A program made the translations under genes and the position numbers. Positions 5,549 through 7,583 of a stretch of 7,583 nucleotides of DNA are shown one piece after another. Under the pieces are notes generated by a model. That model was not told where the DNA came from and made no database searches. It worked only from the letters and a program-made list of their open reading frames with translations. Origin of the DNA: JAFGPJ01 sp964439135 (GTDB lineage: Bacteria > Planctomycetota > Phycisphaerae > Sedimentisphaerales > Anaerobacaceae). The first letter of the stretch is position 1. Each line of letters starts with the position of its first letter. The DNA lies in the NCBI GenBank assembly GCA_964439135.1, contig CAYTNN010000221.1, positions 1 to 7,583 of the forward strand. The letters run 5' to 3'.

Positions 5549-7579
5549 CTAATCTTCCTCTTTTTTCTTCGCGTATTGGGCGACGATCTGCTGCTGGACG
5601 TTGGGGGGCACCAGTTCGTAATGGCTGAGCGTCATCGAGTAGCTGCCGCGGCCGCCTGTCACGCTTTTGAGCTGGCTGTTGTACTGCGTGACTTCCGAGA
5701 GCGGGACCTGCGCCATGATGACGATGAAATTGCCGGGCAGCACATCCTGGCCCTGGACCCTGCCGCGTTTGGAAGCCAGGTCGCCCGTGATATCGCCCAC
5801 GTTATCTGCGGGGATGGTGATTTCTATATTGACGATCGGTTCGAGCAGGACGGCTTTTGCCTTCTGCAAAGCGTCAACGAACGCACCCTTACCCGCGGCA
5901 CGGAACGCGACCTCTTTCGAGTCGACCGGGTGATATTTCCCGTCATAGACTGAAACCGCAATGTCCTGCATCGGGAAACCCGCGATGACGCCGTTCTGCA
6001 TGACCTCGTTGATTCCCTTGAGGACGGCCGGCTCGTACTGGCCGGGGATTGAGCCGCCGAAGATGTCCCAGCCATACTGCAGCGGCGGGTCCGAGTTGCG
6101 TGCGGCCGGCTCGATGCGAAGGTAAACCTCGCCGAACTGGCCCGCGCCGCCGCTCTGCTTTTTATGCCGGTAGTGGCCCTCGGCCTTGGAGGTAATCGTC
6201 TCGCGATAAGGAATCTTCGGCTCTTTCGTAATGATCGACAGCTTGAATTGGTTTTTCATCTTTTCGAGCGTAACCCGCAGATGCAGATCGCCAAGTCCGC
6301 TGGCGACCAGCTCTTTGGTCTGCTGGTCATGCGTGACCTTAAAGCAGGGGTCCTCTTCGCATAATTTTTCAAGGGCAGAGCTGATTTTCTGCTCATCGCC
6401 TCTTGTGGCCGGTTCGAGCGCCAATGAATACATCGGCTCGGGCACGTCCGGCAATTCAAGCCTGCCGGAAACTTTGCCGTCGTGCACAAGGTCATCGACT
6501 CTCAGTTCCTCGACCTTGGCCAGGGTCACGATGTCACCGGCGATGCCCACATCGACAGGTTCGTTTTCGCCGCCCTGAGATTTCAGAATATGGCCCGGGC
6601 GAATACCTTTCTTCTCTTTGTTGCGCAGCATGTTGGTGTCTGACTTGATCGTACCGCTGAAGAGTCGGATAGTGGAGTATTTCATATTCGATCGCGGATC
6701 GAATCCCACACGAAAGACCAGACCTACCAGCGGACCGTTGGCGTCGGGGGTCAGCTCCGTCAAGTTCTCGCCGTCCTTGAGTTGAACGGTTTTTGCCTGG
6801 AGAGGCGACGGGGTATATTTCACAATAATATCCAGAAGCTCCTGAATCCCCACATCCCGGCGGGCATTGGTGAAAATTATCGGGATGAGCGTCCCGGCTT
6901 TCAGGGCCTCCACAAAAACCGAAGCGATTTTCTCGGCCGAAATTTCCTCGCCGCCAAGGTAGCTTTCCATCAACTCATCGTCAGCTTCGATAACGCTTTC
7001 GATCAGCTCGGTATGGGCCTCGGCAACGTTCATTAGAGGCGATTCGCCGTTCTCGTTTTCGATGCAGTCGATCACGGATGCCTTGTCCGCAGCGGGTAGA
7101 TTCGCGCAGCGGCATTGCTGACCGAAAGTTTCCTGAATATTTTTTATCAATTCGGGTAAGATCACATTCTCGGCGTCCATTTTATTTATGACAATAATCC
7201 GCGGCATTTCAAGCCTGGCGGCCAATTCGGCCATTTTCCGGGTATTAGTCTCAATGCCGGCAGCGGCACTAATGACCAGCACGGCTGTCTCGGCTGCCGG
7301 TATCGCTTTGATGGACGGGCCGACAAAATCCGGATAGCCCGGCGTATCTATGATATTTATCAGCTTGCCGGCGTGCTTGGCATGAACCGTCGCCGATTGT
7401 ATCGAATGCTGGTGCTCTTTTTCCTCGTCGTAGAAGTCGCAGATGCTCGTTTTTTCATCGACGCTTCCGAGCCGGTTTGTCGCCCCGGTTTTATGCAGCA
7501 TCGCCTCAGCCAGAGACGTTTTTCCGCTCCCGCCGTGCCCTAAAAGAATAATATTCCGAATATCGCCGGTATTAGCCAC
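5549..7579 (-). CDS. EF-G2-like translation GTPase
   Basis: A 676-residue elongation-factor-G-type GTPase. The start is taken as GTG at 7579, which leaves the usual few residues before the conserved IRN. The frame is open to the window edge, so a start just upstream is possible. Domain G (1-265) has P-loop GHGGSGKTS (14-22), switch-II DTPGYPDF (78-85) and NKMD (132-135). Domain II is about 284-378, III about 380-460, IV about 465-577 and V about 578-660. Domain IV keeps the tip sequences KKQSGGAGQFGEV and YHPVDS (His550), which in true EF-G enter the decoding site. Tyr82 replaces the His used for GTP hydrolysis in canonical EF-G and EF-Tu (DTPGH), and the usual SA of the G5 loop reads TN (237-238). 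The insert between the NKMD region and about residue 195 is shorter than in Thermus EF-G2, by recall. These traits place it in the EF-G-like/EF-G2 group, not the main EF-G. Whether it translocates, recycles or responds to stress is unknown. Confidence 0.93.
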   Translation of the reverse strand: MANTGDIRNIILLGHGGSGKTSLAEAMLHKTGATNRLGSVDEKTSICDFYDEEKEHQHSIQSATVHAKHAGKLINIIDTPGYPDFVGPSIKAIPAAETAVLVISAAAGIETNTRKMAELAARLEMPRIIVINKMDAENVILPELIKNIQETFGQQCRCANLPAADKASVIDCIENENGESPLMNVAEAHTELIESVIEADDELMESYLGGEEISAEKIASVFVEALKAGTLIPIIFTNARRDVGIQELLDIIVKYTPSPLQAKTVQLKDGENLTELTPDANGPLVGLVFRVGFDPRSNMKYSTIRLFSGTIKSDTNMLRNKEKKGIRPGHILKSQGGENEPVDVGIAGDIVTLAKVEELRVDDLVHDGKVSGRLELPDVPEPMYSLALEPATRGDEQKISSALEKLCEEDPCFKVTHDQQTKELVASGLGDLHLRVTLEKMKNQFKLSIITKEPKIPYRETITSKAEGHYRHKKQSGGAGQFGEVYLRIEPAARNSDPPLQYGWDIFGGSIPGQYEPAVLKGINEVMQNGVIAGFPMQDIAVSVYDGKYHPVDSKEVAFRAAGKGAFVDALQKAKAVLLEPIVNIEITIPADNVGDITGDLASKRGRVQGQDVLPGNFIVIMAQVPLSEVTQYNSQLKSVTGGRGSYSMTLSHYELVPPNVQQQIVAQYAKKKEED

Positions 7580-7583
7580 TTTT

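Noticed and set aside
5072..5953. A 293-codon plus-strand open frame spanning cutC, the spacer and the end of the EF-G2-like gene
   Set aside because: It lies antisense to two clearly homologous genes, crosses their boundary, and its translation shows no known motif. It is a shadow of GC-rich coding sequence.
4694..7579. A copper-resistance operon around cutC
   Set aside because: No copper ATPase, chaperone, oxidase or sensor is present. The adjacent gene is a translation GTPase.
1..7583. CRISPR array, tRNA, rRNA or insertion sequence
   Set aside because: No regularly spaced repeats, no tRNA-like cloverleaf or rRNA signature, and no transposase-like reading frame were seen on either strand.

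Overview
The window looks like a piece of an uncultivated bacterial chromosome, most likely Planctomycetota near Phycisphaerae or Sedimentisphaerales. The evidence is a DUF1080-type lipoprotein, an EF-G2-like GTPase with the DTPGYPDF switch-II sequence, Sec/lipoprotein signals and mixed GC content. This placement is an inference from protein resemblance alone. No phage, plasmid, CRISPR, tRNA or rRNA signature was found.

Layout. Positions 1-1926 (+) hold the 3' part of a prolyl-oligopeptidase-family serine peptidase (S9A) whose N-terminus lies outside the window. Positions 1927-2149 are a spacer with a perfect 16-bp palindrome and a plausible sigma-70-type promoter. The promoter leads into a DUF1080 (3-keto-disaccharide hydrolase-like) lipoprotein at 2150-2737 (+). 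Positions 2738-3127 are a 390-base convergent region with no intact gene. It carries a decayed copy of the last ~30 codons of an EF-G2-like gene (minus strand, 2762-2851, weak similarity to about 2884) and a 42-nt near-perfect palindrome (2908-2949). Positions 3128-4501 (-) encode an unrecognised, mostly helical envelope protein with a hydrophobic N-terminus and a C-terminal membrane segment. Positions 4694-5443 (-) encode CutC, and 5549-7579 (-) encode a near-complete EF-G2-like translation GTPase whose start is at the window edge.

How the genes relate. The three minus-strand genes (EF-G2-like, cutC, envelope protein) run in one direction with gaps of 105 and 192 bases, so co-transcription is possible but not shown. 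The two plus-strand genes are separated by 223 bases and probably transcribed independently. The neighbours share no obvious pathway: the content is peptide breakdown, sugar-related hydrolysis, a CutC family protein and a translation factor paralogue.

The most notable item outside the ordinary genes is the EF-G tail remnant at 2762-2851. It matches the tail of the intact EF-G gene at 5549-5635 in the same orientation (53 of 70 aligned bases by hand count) and lies next to the long palindrome. No convincing new multi-gene system is visible.
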